DNA of 6,359 bases from an uncultured Alphaproteobacteria bacterium (GCA_913060845.1 CAJXVF010000151.1:1-6359), one strand, 5' to 3'; positions 1 through 6,150 are shown, counted from the stretch's first letter. Made by a program: numbers and translations. The notes: a model not told the origin generated them from the sequence alone.

Positions 1-796
1 ACAGAAGCACTGTCAGGATGAGCAGGAAGATCAGAATTTTGAAGCCCATGCTCTTGCGCTCATTGAGCTTCGGCTCTGCAACGTAAGCAAGGAACTCGCT
101 GACGTCTTTGATCATCTGTTCCTTAGTCGCCTTGGTGCCGTCTTTGTATTCGATAGCGTCATCAGCGAGCGGTGGTGCCATGCTAATGATGTGACCTGGA
201 TAGTAGGCGTTATAGTATTTGCCTTCGGGTACTTCGCAGCCTTCCGGCGCCTCGATGTAGCCACTTAGAATGTTCGGCACGTGATTTTCAAAGCTGGCGC
301 GCGCTTTAACCATCAAGCTGAGGTCAGGCGGTACTGCACCGCCATTCACGGAGGCGGCAGCTTTTTCATTAGCGAACGGGGAAGGGAAGTAGTCCGAAGG
401 AATCGCTGTGCGTGGAAGGACTTCGCCATCATCATTCGGCTCAGCCATCACTTCATATTCCGCTGCGATGCCTTTGATCGCATCTTCTGGGACGTCTAAG
501 TCAGCCAGATTACGGAACGTGAAATATTTCAGTGAGTGACAAGCAGCGCAGGTGCCCCGAAAGACTTCGAACCCACGAAAGGCGGCTTTCGTATCATACT
601 TGCCAAACACGCCCTGGAAGCCCCAATGGCGGTCATTATGCGGCACATCTTTTGGCGTACAAGCTGTCGGCTCACCACCACCAGCTGCGAGTGCGATGCT
701 CGTGCCGATTAGGAGTGCTGCAGCGGTTTGGACCATGCGCTTAGCGACAAGCGTCGGCACGGCGAGAAGCTGTTGAATGCGACTTTGATTGCCCAT
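1..796 (-). CDS. petC: Cytochrome c1, ubiquinol-cytochrome c reductase heme c subunit (C-terminus cut by window edge)
   Basis: This is the membrane-anchored c-type cytochrome of complex III, which passes electrons from the Rieske cluster to a soluble or membrane cytochrome c on the periplasmic side. I translated it by hand; it yields 265 codons without a stop before the window edge. A hydrophobic secretion signal lies at about residues 22-37 (ending ALA) after a long, basic 20-residue N-terminus. The covalent heme motif CAACH is at 83-87. The family block GGAVPPDLSLMVKARA is at 152-167. The sixth heme ligand Met206 lies in PGHIISMAPPL. A C-terminal membrane anchor starts near residue 250 (KSMGFKILIFLLILTVLL) and is still running at the edge, so probably only a short tail of up to a few tens of residues is missing. 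I chose ATG 796 over the in-frame Met at residue 21 because an AGGAGT ribosome site precedes it by 7 nt. It is the third gene of the petABC operon, 11 nt after petB. Confidence 0.95.
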   Translation of the reverse strand, partial: MGNQSRIQQLLAVPTLVAKRMVQTAAALLIGTSIALAAGGGEPTACTPKDVPHNDRHWGFQGVFGKYDTKAAFRGFEVFRGTCAACHSLKYFTFRNLADLDVPEDAIKGIAAEYEVMAEPNDDGEVLPRTAIPSDYFPSPFANEKAAASVNGGAVPPDLSLMVKARASFENHVPNILSGYIEAPEGCEVPEGKYYNAYYPGHIISMAPPLADDAIEYKDGTKATKEQMIKDVSEFLAYVAEPKLNERKSMGFKILIFLLILTVLL

Positions 797-803
797 GTCC
801 GTT

Positions 804-809
804 ACTCCT
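804..809 (-). promoter_or_regulatory. Ribosome binding site of petC, overlapping the petB stop codon
   Basis: AGGAGT on the minus strand lies 7 nt before ATG 796 and shares two bases with the petB TAG stop (808-810). The strong site fixes the longer petC start. The overlap suggests translational coupling between cytochrome b and cytochrome c1. Confidence 0.7.
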
Positions 810-2046
810 ACTCTGCGGCTTGCGCAGCGGGCGCATCATCGTCTGGTGAGCCCCCGGATATACTCAAGGGCAAGTCCACCGGTCTCTCATACAGGCTGAG
901 CACCGGCAGAATGACGATAAAGTGGAGGAAGTAATAGGCTGTCGCCAATCGGGAAATCGTAACCCACGGCTCATCAGCAGGCATCGCGCCGCAATAGCCG
1001 AGCAACACACAGTTCGCCAGGAACACCCAGAAGAAGATGAAGTAAACTGGGCGGAACTTGGCGGAACGGATCGGGGAACGATCAAGCCATGGCAGCACAA
1101 ACAGCACCGCAATTGCCGCAAACATGGCGAGCACGCCAAGTAGCTTATCGGGCACGGCACGCAGGATCGCATAGAACGGCAGGAAGTACCATTCAGGCAC
1201 GATGTGCGACGGCGTTACCAGCGGATTAGCCGGAATGTAGTTATCCGGATGGCCCATATAGTTTGGCGCGTAAGCGATAACCGCGACAAAGATTGTCAGG
1301 AATACGCCGAGACCAAATAGATCCTTGATCGTGTAATACGGGTGGAAGGGGATCATATCACCCTTCTTCTTGATGTCGATGCCCAACGGGTTGTTTGAGC
1401 CATGCTGATGCAAGGCTGCCAAATGCAGGATCACGACGCCTGCAATCGCGAACGGCAGTAGGTAATGCAAGGAGAAGAAGCGGTTTAGCGTCGCGTTATC
1501 AACACCGAAGCCACCCCAGAGCCATGTCACGATGTACTCACCAATGATCGGCAGGGCCGAGAACAGGTTGGTGATAACGGTCGCACCCCAGAAGCTCATT
1601 TGGCCCCATGGCAGCACGTAGCCCATGAATGCAGTGGCCATCATCAGAAGCATGATAACAACGCCCAGGATCCACAGAATCTCTCGCGGCGCTTTGTATG
1701 AGCCGTAATAGAGACCCCGGAACATGTGGATGTAGACTACGATGAAGAAGAACGATGCGCCGTTCATATGAATATAGCGGATCAGCCAGCCGAAGTTCAC
1801 GTCGCGCATGATGCGTTCAACGGAATCGAAGGCGTAATCGATGTGGGCGGTGTAGCTCATCGCCAGCACGATGCCGGAAACGATCATGATGCCCAACACG
1901 ATGCCAGCGAGACTACCGAAGTTCCAAAAGTAATTCAGGTTCTTCGGTGTCGGGTATTCATGCAGCTCGTGGTGCATCATGGAGAAGATCGGCAGGCGGT
2001 AGTCTACCCACTTGACGATCGGATTGCTGAATTCAGGATTGCTCAT
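808..2046 (-). CDS. petB: Cytochrome b of the cytochrome bc1 complex
   Basis: The 412-residue protein is the di-heme membrane core of complex III. It carries the quinol-oxidising (Qo) and quinone-reducing (Qi) sites of the Q cycle in the inner membrane. Eight hydrophobic helices are visible (about 43-63, 88-110, 124-144, 193-212, 243-262, 300-320, 333-353, 365-385). The four heme ligands are His93 and His107 in helix B and His194 and His208 in helix D. The 14-residue spacing in helix D is that of bc1 rather than b6f. The Qo motif PEWY is at 284-287, and the cd1 region begins at [12 protein letters not shown] (142-153). Length matches full-length bacterial cytochrome b (N and C domains fused, unlike split b6/subunit IV). 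The C-terminus ends in an Asp/Ala-rich tail. ATG 2046 lies 11 nt after the petA stop, with a purine-rich GGCGGAAA element before it. No key residue is missing. Confidence 0.98.
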   Translation of the reverse strand: MSNPEFSNPIVKWVDYRLPIFSMMHHELHEYPTPKNLNYFWNFGSLAGIVLGIMIVSGIVLAMSYTAHIDYAFDSVERIMRDVNFGWLIRYIHMNGASFFFIVVYIHMFRGLYYGSYKAPREILWILGVVIMLLMMATAFMGYVLPWGQMSFWGATVITNLFSALPIIGEYIVTWLWGGFGVDNATLNRFFSLHYLLPFAIAGVVILHLAALHQHGSNNPLGIDIKKKGDMIPFHPYYTIKDLFGLGVFLTIFVAVIAYAPNYMGHPDNYIPANPLVTPSHIVPEWYFLPFYAILRAVPDKLLGVLAMFAAIAVLFVLPWLDRSPIRSAKFRPVYFIFFWVFLANCVLLGYCGAMPADEPWVTISRLATAYYFLHFIVILPVLSLYERPVDLPLSISGGSPDDDAPAAQAAE

Positions 2047-2057
2047 CTATTTCCGCC

Positions 2058-2621
2058 TCAGCCGATCTTGATTTGCGTGTCGGACAGGAATTCGTATGGC
2101 GGCACCGGCAGGTTCAGCGGAGCCGGGCCTTTACGAATGCGCCCCGACGTATCGTAGTGCGAGCCATGGCAAGGGCAGAACCAACCGCCATATTCGCCTT
2201 TGGCGTCACCGGCCTTCTGGCCAAGCGGGATGCAGCCCAGATGCGTGCAAACACCGACCAGAACGAGCCATTCGTCCTTGCCGTCCTTGACGCGATCATC
2301 ATCTGCTTCTGGATCAATCAGATCATCCATCGGCACAGCGCGGGCTTCAGCGATTTCTGCAACCGTACGCCGGCGGACAAACACTGGCTTGCCGCGCCAC
2401 TTGAACGTGACGGACTGGCCTTCCTCGATAGGCGCAAGGCTCACCTCAATGGAAGACAGTGCCAGCGTATCTGCGGCTGGGTTCATTGAATCAATGAACG
2501 GCCAGACCGCCGCTGCAGCGCCAATGGCACCCATAGCGCCGGACGCCATATATAAAAAGTCGCGACGGCCTTTGTCGAAATCGTCGTGGCTGTCGTTTGT
2601 TTCGTGCGCCGTATCGGGCAT
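2058..2621 (-). CDS. petA: Rieske iron-sulfur protein of the cytochrome bc1 complex
   Basis: This 187-residue protein carries the [2Fe-2S] cluster that takes the first electron from quinol at the Qo site. A short polar N-terminus leads to a twin-arginine signal (RRDFLY at 19-24) and one hydrophobic segment (about 25-43), which in this family stays uncleaved as the membrane anchor. The cluster motifs are CTHLGC at 125-130 and CPCHGSHYD at 149-157, giving ligands Cys125, His127, Cys149 and His152 with the disulfide pair Cys130/Cys151. The closing [12 protein letters not shown] block is at 165-176. An insert of acidic residues at 99-117 is consistent with alphaproteobacterial forms. An in-frame GTG at 2639 would add six residues (MWGFAR). 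I prefer ATG 2621 because GGGGA lies 9 nt before it and because MPDTAHE resembles known N-termini. It is the first gene of the operon. Confidence 0.97.
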   Translation of the reverse strand: MPDTAHETNDSHDDFDKGRRDFLYMASGAMGAIGAAAAVWPFIDSMNPAADTLALSSIEVSLAPIEEGQSVTFKWRGKPVFVRRRTVAEIAEARAVPMDDLIDPEADDDRVKDGKDEWLVLVGVCTHLGCIPLGQKAGDAKGEYGGWFCPCHGSHYDTSGRIRKGPAPLNLPVPPYEFLSDTQIKIG

Positions 2622-2651
2622 GCGCGCAAATCCCCACACTCTAATAAGATG

Positions 2652-2686
2652 ACCCTGGGATAGACCAAAACAATGCCGAAACCCAA
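2652..2686 (-). promoter_or_regulatory. Candidate promoter of petABC
   Basis: On the minus strand TTGGGT (2686-2681) and TCTATC (2664-2659) are separated by 16 nt. They would start transcription near 2652, giving a leader of about 30 nt before petA. An alternative pair is TTGTTT (2673-2668) with TCTTAT (2649-2644), 18 nt apart, which would leave only a very short leader. Both are weak matches to a sigma-70 promoter and rest on position as much as on sequence. Confidence 0.25.
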
Positions 2687-2697
2687 GGCAGGCATTG
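2671..2697. repeat. Inverted repeat in the petA-trmL intergenic region
   Basis: Perfect 7-bp arms CAATGCC (2671-2677) and GGCATTG (2691-2697) flank a 13-nt spacer. It lies over the proposed petABC promoter and overlaps the next dyad (2694-2711). It could be a protein-binding site or, if transcribed, a weak hairpin in the pet leader. Function is unknown. Confidence 0.4.
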
Positions 2698-2718
2698 ACT
2701 TAAGCGTCAATATGACGC
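2694..2718. promoter_or_regulatory. Overlapping dyads, including a RegA/PrrA-like redox regulator site, between petA and trmL
   Basis: Two inverted repeats share an arm. The first is ATTGAC-N6-GTCAAT (2694-2699 and 2706-2711). The second is GCGTC-AATAT-GACGC (2704-2718), perfect with 5-bp half-sites around a 5-nt centre. The second fits the published half-site pattern GCGNC-Nx-GNCGC of RegA/PrrA/ActR response regulators, which are known to control pet/fbc genes in Rhodobacter relatives. The box is centred at 2711, midway between the petA (2621) and trmL (2802) start codons. If the petABC start site is near 2652, the box would lie around -52 to -66, a usual activator position. The sequence match is direct; regulation is inferred. 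Confidence 0.4.
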
Positions 2719-2801
2719 GCAACTTCACCGGACGCCAGAGGCACTATTTGCACCACTGATTTCCGTGCCTGCGGCAGACTGATTCTGGAGCTTGTTACGC
2801 T

Positions 2802-3266
2802 ATGCGCATTGCCCTTTGCCAGCCTGATATTCCGCAGAATGCGGGCGCGATCTTGCGGCTAGGGGCCTGCTTTGGCACCGGTGTTGATCTGATCGGACCG
2901 ATGGGTTTTGTAGTGACAGACAAACGCCTTCGCCGTGCGGGCATGGATTACCTAGATCTCGCCGATATGCGCCAGTTTCCAAGCTTCAAAGCCTATGTAG
3001 CCCAAATTGAGGGCCGGATGGTGCTGCTCACCACAAAAGCAGTTTCGACCGTGCACGAATTTCAGTTCCAGCCAGACGATGTGCTGGTGATGGGCAGCGA
3101 ATCGGTAGGTGCGCCGCCAGAAGTTCATGCATCAGTTGATGCTGCGATTCGTTTGCCGATGCGCCCAGGTGCGCGCTCATTGAATGTGGCGCTGGCGGCG
3201 GCGATCGCGCTAGGGGAGGCGCTCCGCCAGACTGGCGGCTTGCCATTTGGCCTGCCTGCGGATTGA
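2802..3266 (+). CDS. trmL: tRNA (cytidine(34)-2'-O)-methyltransferase TrmL, SPOUT family
   Basis: This 154-residue protein is a compact, single-domain SPOUT (trefoil-knot) methyltransferase. Family members methylate the 2'-O of the wobble nucleotide 34 of the two tRNA-Leu isoacceptors (CAA, UAA anticodons) using S-adenosylmethionine. Visible family marks are PQNAGAILRLGA (11-22, with Asn13 and Arg19), the block GPMGF...DKRLRRAGMDY (32-50), LVMGSES (95-101, cofactor loop) and the knot-closing LPMRPGARSLNVALAAA (118-134, with Ser126 and Asn128). Length equals the family norm (about 155). Position 99 in the cofactor loop is Ser where many relatives have Arg; E. coli TrmL also differs here, so activity is not in doubt. 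GGAG (2787-2790) lies 11 nt before the ATG. It diverges from petA and lies 74 nt upstream of hemF. Confidence 0.93.
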   Translation: MRIALCQPDIPQNAGAILRLGACFGTGVDLIGPMGFVVTDKRLRRAGMDYLDLADMRQFPSFKAYVAQIEGRMVLLTTKAVSTVHEFQFQPDDVLVMGSESVGAPPEVHASVDAAIRLPMRPGARSLNVALAAAIALGEALRQTGGLPFGLPAD

Positions 3267-3277
3267 TCCAGGTCATG

Positions 3278-3299
3278 ACGTGGGCTGCACATCCCGCGT
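3278..3299 (+). repeat. Imperfect hairpin between trmL and hemF
   Basis: ACGTGGG (3278-3284) can pair with CCCGCGT (3293-3299) as a 7-bp RNA stem with one U-G wobble and an 8-nt loop, starting 12 nt after the trmL stop. No T-run follows, so it is not a convincing intrinsic terminator. It may stabilise or separate the two messages. An 8-bp palindrome GTCATGAC (3272-3279) sits at its left edge. Confidence 0.3.
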
Positions 3300-3340
3300 A
3301 CAAGTGACAATGCCAGATACCGAATCGGAGTTGATCCCTA

Positions 3341-4240
3341 ATGTCCCTGCCTGACGCCGAAACCGTCGCCCAGCACAAAACTGCCGCCAGCCAATGGTTT
3401 GAGGCGTTGCGCACGCGCATTTGTGCTGAATTCGAAGCAATCGAGGATAGCCTTGCGACCGGTCCGCATCAGGACATGGAGCCGGGCCGGTTTTCGCGCA
3501 AAGCCTGGGACAGGCCTGCTGTTAATGGCGATGCGAGTTCCGGCTCAGGTGGTGGCGGCGTGATGGCGACCATGCGCGGGCGGGTGTTTGAGAAGGTTGG
3601 TGTCAACGTCTCAACGGTGCATGGCCAATTCTCCGATCAATTTCGGGGGCAGATTCCAGGCACCGAAGATGACGCCAGTTTCTGGGCGAGTGGCGTATCG
3701 CTGGTGGCGCATATGCGGAACCCACATGCCCCGGCGGTGCACATGAACACCCGCCATATCGTGACGGGCCAGGCCTGGTTCGGCGGTGGTGCGGACCTCA
3801 CACCGATGTTCCCAGAAAATCATGCGGATGATGCCGCAAGCTTCCACGCTGCACTTCAATCCGCCTGCGATAGCGCTGACCCTAGCTACTATCCGCGCTT
3901 CAAAGATTGGTGCGATGAGTATTTCTACCTGCCGCATCGCGATGAGCCGCGCGGCATGGGCGGCATTTTTTATGACAAGCTGGACACCGGCGACTGGGAC
4001 ACAGACTTCGCCTTCACGAAATCCGTGGGCGAGGCCTTCTTGGACATCTACCCGCGCATTATCCGTTCCCGCATGGATCAGCCATGGACTGACGCGGACC
4101 GGGAAGGGCAACTCATCAAGCGTGGGCGTTATGTGGAGTTCAATCTGCTGCATGACCGGGGCACCAAGTTCGGCCTTATGACTGGCGGCAACACGGAAGC
4201 CATTTTGATGTCCATGCCGCCCGAAGCGAAGTGGCCGTAA
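3341..4240 (+). CDS. hemF: Coproporphyrinogen III oxidase, oxygen-dependent (HemF)
   Basis: The 299-residue cytoplasmic enzyme oxidatively decarboxylates two propionate side chains of coproporphyrinogen III to give protoporphyrinogen IX, using O2. Family blocks appear in order: [20 protein letters not shown] (70-89), the signature around [18 protein letters not shown] (133-150) followed by [24 protein letters not shown] (187-205), and the C-terminal block starting at [14 protein letters not shown]. The four histidines His124, His134, His169 and His199 correspond in position and spacing to the metal/active-site histidines of E. coli HemF. The protein stops at SMPPEAKWP, about 25-30 residues before the end of the gammaproteobacterial form, while the N-terminus is longer. 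Nothing suggests a frameshift, and I believe the shorter C-terminus is common in alphaproteobacteria. GGAG (3327-3330) is 10 nt before ATG. It is probably co-oriented with trmL as one transcript. Confidence 0.97.
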   Translation: MSLPDAETVAQHKTAASQWFEALRTRICAEFEAIEDSLATGPHQDMEPGRFSRKAWDRPAVNGDASSGSGGGGVMATMRGRVFEKVGVNVSTVHGQFSDQFRGQIPGTEDDASFWASGVSLVAHMRNPHAPAVHMNTRHIVTGQAWFGGGADLTPMFPENHADDAASFHAALQSACDSADPSYYPRFKDWCDEYFYLPHRDEPRGMGGIFYDKLDTGDWDTDFAFTKSVGEAFLDIYPRIIRSRMDQPWTDADREGQLIKRGRYVEFNLLHDRGTKFGLMTGGNTEAILMSMPPEAKWP

Positions 4241-4251
4241 CTGGCTGTAGC

Positions 4252-4260
4252 TGTGGATAA
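4252..4260 (-). other. Single perfect DnaA-box-like 9-mer
   Basis: TTATCCACA on the minus strand (TGTGGATAA on plus) lies 11 nt after the hemF stop. It equals the strongest E. coli DnaA box sequence. I found only one imperfect near-match elsewhere (TTATCAACA inside petB, 1496-1504) and no AT-rich unwinding region nearby, so an origin is unlikely. It may be a DnaA titration or regulatory site, or chance. Confidence 0.3.
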
Positions 4261-4277
4261 CTTGAAGGATCGGCCAT

Positions 4278-4324
4278 AGACCCCGATTCGGGAGATTCGT
4301 AGGGTCTGCCGCATTCGATTCGGG
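4278..4324 (+). repeat. Repeat cluster after hemF: inverted repeat plus 9-bp direct repeat
   Basis: AGACCC (4278-4283) and GGGTCT (4302-4307) form a perfect 6-bp inverted repeat around 18 nt. Within and beyond it CGATTCGGG occurs twice (4284-4292 and 4316-4324), with an extra GATTCG at 4294-4299. The first copy also forms a tight CCCGA-T-TCGGG dyad (4282-4292). There is no T-run, so termination is uncertain. The spaced direct copies look more like a regulator site for the downstream gene. Function is unknown. Confidence 0.3.
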
Positions 4325-4367
4325 CGCAGATGCATATGCTTCTGCCTTCAAGGACGCTAAACGCTCC

Positions 4368-5318
4368 ATGGCTGAACGCACGCCTTTTTTTGAGGCCCTA
4401 TCCCCCCGCTTTCAGGGGTTTGACGCCTATTTCGCGACAGAAATCGCTCCAGATGCTCCGGCACTTGCACCGCGTGCATCTGAGAAGCGGCGCCTGTCTT
4501 GGCGGCTGAGGGCATTGTTGGCGGTTGCCGTGGTGTATCTGGCGACAGCACCGTTTGTATTGATTTTCATGCCGGAAGGTGCAGCCCAATTCAGGCCCTG
4601 GGTTATTGTCAGCTACTTCATTGTGTTGCCCGGTGTTTTGTTTGGCCTGCTGTCTCCAGCAGATGCCGAAACGCAATTGGCCGTCGCTGCAGACGTATGG
4701 GGTGCCGCCCGACGCCGGATTGCGGCATTCTTTGGCTTTGAGCATGCCCCGCCGCCTGAAGCAGAAGCCTTGCGCAAGTTCGTTGAGCTTTGCCCGGCCC
4801 CACCTGCCGCCAGCGCCTTCGTCGCCCATGAGCGGATCGTAGGCCGGATCAAGGCAGGTTCCGCCGCCGGCGTCGTGGTAGAATTGGTCGAAGGTGTCAT
4901 CGGCGAAAAGCCGGCAGCCATGGCGGCGCTTCGGTTTGGTGGCCCGGCATATGGCGTCGGCGCATTGCTTGATGACCGGATTGATGGCGTTGATCGGCGG
5001 GGGCTAGAGAGCCTGCGCTGTGACTTGCCACCGGGCTGGCGGCATCTGACTGCGTATGCCGATGGCACGACAGTATCCGAGCGGCTGACAGCGGAGGAAA
5101 CGCTATCTGTGTTCGCTGAAATTCGGGATGCGACAGCGGCAGAAGCCGTCAATCTGGCGCTCGTTGACGATTCGGCAAAGATGTACCTTGCTCTCACGGC
5201 CCCCGTTTTCGTGACGGGAGAGGCCACGCCGAACGCAATGTCGGTCAGCCACGCTTTACATGACTATGATGCGCTCGTGCGGATGGCCGAAGCGCTTCGG
5301 CCCATGTTTGCGCATTAA
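4368..5318 (+). CDS. Two-helix membrane protein of unknown function, possibly DUF3137-like
   Basis: I do not recognise this 316-residue protein with certainty. It has a cytoplasmic-looking N-terminus with an aromatic stretch (FFEALSPRFQGFDAYF, 7-22) and a basic cluster (EKRRLSWRLR, 39-48). Two membrane helices follow (about 47-68 and 78-96), joined by a short loop, then a soluble Ala-rich domain of some 220 residues. The C-terminal part has the order seen in DUF3137 proteins: a GRI segment (VGRIKAG, 156-162), an FGG strand, a strand with YADG, an RLTAEE helix start, and LALVDDSAKMYLAL before a final helix. That assignment rests on layout only. No catalytic or metal-binding motif is visible. 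The start at ATG 4368 has AAGGA (4350-4354) 13 nt upstream, which is rather far. It lies 127 nt after hemF and 168 nt before dsbA, so it is probably its own unit. Codon use looks like its neighbours, with no sign of transfer. Confidence 0.8.
   Translation: MAERTPFFEALSPRFQGFDAYFATEIAPDAPALAPRASEKRRLSWRLRALLAVAVVYLATAPFVLIFMPEGAAQFRPWVIVSYFIVLPGVLFGLLSPADAETQLAVAADVWGAARRRIAAFFGFEHAPPPEAEALRKFVELCPAPPAASAFVAHERIVGRIKAGSAAGVVVELVEGVIGEKPAAMAALRFGGPAYGVGALLDDRIDGVDRRGLESLRCDLPPGWRHLTAYADGTTVSERLTAEETLSVFAEIRDATAAEAVNLALVDDSAKMYLALTAPVFVTGEATPNAMSVSHALHDYDALVRMAEALRPMFAH
5285..5302. repeat. 18-bp perfect palindrome in the 3' end of the membrane-protein gene
   Basis: GGCCGAAGCGCTTCGGCC is its own reverse complement and ends 16 nt before the last base of the stop codon. 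In RNA it would fold into a very stable stem. The following bases (TGTTTGCGCATTAAATCTTT) hold only short T-runs, so it could give partial termination or 3'-end protection. It also encodes the helix residues AEALRP, which makes a coding origin possible. Confidence 0.35.
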
Positions 5319-5382
5319 ATCTTTATAATATCGCGAATAAGTGAGCCGCTAGGGATTGCATCTGCAGCCCGATGCCCGAATT

Positions 5383-5459
5383 TTGACACATTGTCCCCAG
5401 ATGGCCTGGGGCGAAGCGCGATTCAATGGTTGCGGATACCGGGGACGCCCCCGTAAATT
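5383..5459 (+). promoter_or_regulatory. Leader region of dsbA with two hairpins and weak promoter elements
   Basis: A perfect 5-of-5 core TTGACA (5383-5388) sits where a -35 element could be, but no good -10 follows at 16-18 nt. A second possible pair is TTGCGG (5430-5435) and TAAATT (5454-5459), 18 nt apart. Two short dyads lie between: CCCCAG-ATGGC-CTGGGG (5395-5411) and CGGGG-ACGC-CCCCG (5440-5453). Either could be an operator or an RNA hairpin. Which element drives dsbA cannot be decided from sequence alone. Confidence 0.25.
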
Positions 5460-5475
5460 ACAACATCTAGGATGT

Positions 5476-5480
5476 GAGGA
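5476..5480 (+). promoter_or_regulatory. Ribosome binding site of the dsbA-like gene
   Basis: GAGGA lies 6 nt before ATG 5487 but only 3 nt before the in-frame TTG at 5484. This spacing decides for the ATG start. Confidence 0.65.
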
Positions 5481-5486
5481 CGTTTG

Positions 5487-6122
5487 ATGCGGAATATGTT
5501 GAAGACAATCGCGAGCGCTGCCACGCTTGTTGCGGGCGTAATGTTTGCCGTGAGCCCAGCTCTGGCGGAGCCGCCCCCAGGCGAAGCGACCACGGCTGTC
5601 GAGATTAGCGATCAGGACGTTTTCTACGGCAGCGCTGATGCGCCTGTCACAATCGTAGAATTCGCGTCCCTTACCTGCCCGCACTGCATGCGCTTCCACA
5701 CTGAAGTTATGCCGAAGCTGAAAGAGGGCGTGATCGGCGAAGGCAAAGTGCGCCTGATCTATCGCGACTTTCCGCTAGACGGTTTGGCGCTTCGGGCGTC
5801 GGCATTGGCACGTTGTGGCGGCCCGGAACGTCGATTGGCGATTCTGGACCTGCTGTTTGAATCGCAGCCCGTATGGCGCAATTCCAAGGACCCGCTGACG
5901 TCCCTGGCGCAGATCGGCAAGTTGGCTGGTCTTAAGGAAGAAACATCCCGCGCCTGCATGGAAGATAAAGGCATGTTCGATCAGATCATCGCTGAAGCCC
6001 AGATTGGCGAAACTCAGCATGGCGTGCGCTCCACGCCGACGCTGATCATTGGCGAAACCCGCTATGGCGGCGGTCTGACGGCGGAAGACATCACTGACAT
6101 CGCCAACCAGATCGCAAAGTAA
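5487..6122 (+). CDS. DsbA-family periplasmic thiol-disulfide oxidoreductase
   Basis: This 211-residue protein is exported by a Sec signal (MRNMLK, hydrophobic 7-22, cleavage likely after ALA at 25-27). The mature part has the DsbA/Thioredoxin_4 fold. The active site is CPHC (64-67) in the strand-helix VEFASLTCPHCMRFH, the IYRDFPLD strand is at 91-98, and the cis-proline loop is STPTLIIG (182-189, Pro184). A helical insertion carries two further cysteines, Cys110 and Cys157, as in alpha-type DsbA proteins (for example Wolbachia alpha-DsbA1), where such a pair forms a second disulfide. It is expected to introduce or shuffle disulfides in secreted proteins; whether its preferred partner is DsbB or DsbD cannot be seen. 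The final ~20 residues (YGGGLTAEDITDIANQIAK) close the thioredoxin domain. A TTG three bases upstream is a possible but poorer start. smc follows 28 nt later, a pairing common in alphaproteobacteria. Confidence 0.93.
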   Translation: MRNMLKTIASAATLVAGVMFAVSPALAEPPPGEATTAVEISDQDVFYGSADAPVTIVEFASLTCPHCMRFHTEVMPKLKEGVIGEGKVRLIYRDFPLDGLALRASALARCGGPERRLAILDLLFESQPVWRNSKDPLTSLAQIGKLAGLKEETSRACMEDKGMFDQIIAEAQIGETQHGVRSTPTLIIGETRYGGGLTAEDITDIANQIAK

Positions 6123-6150
6123 AAGAAGCCGGTCAGGCTAAGGGGGCTGA

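Noticed and set aside
1726..2157. Plus-strand 143-codon frame over petB and petA
   Set aside because: It is antisense to two highly conserved genes, and its His/Asp/Val-rich translation is typical of a shadow frame.
2694..2711. FNR/FixK box (TTGAT-N4-ATCAA)
   Set aside because: The arms are TTGAC/GTCAA and the spacer is 6 nt rather than 4, so it does not fit the CRP/FNR geometry.
3310..3354. 14-residue leader peptide ([14 protein letters not shown]) overlapping the hemF start
   Set aside because: It has no ribosome site, no regulatory codon run and no attenuator fold linked to it.
4241..4367. Replication origin around the DnaA box
   Set aside because: There is only one box, no clustered copies and no AT-rich unwinding element.
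3611..4381. Long minus-strand open frame (256 codons) across hemF
   Set aside because: It is fully antisense to hemF, whose protein is unmistakable. The translation shows no domain and is a product of GC-rich codon use.
4613..5227. Minus-strand 204-codon frame, Ser/Ala/Thr-rich
   Set aside because: It is antisense to the membrane-protein gene, is low-complexity, and has no supporting start or family resemblance.
5324..5329. Perfect TATAAT as a -10 element for dsbA
   Set aside because: No -35 element lies at suitable spacing upstream, and the site is about 160 nt from the start codon.
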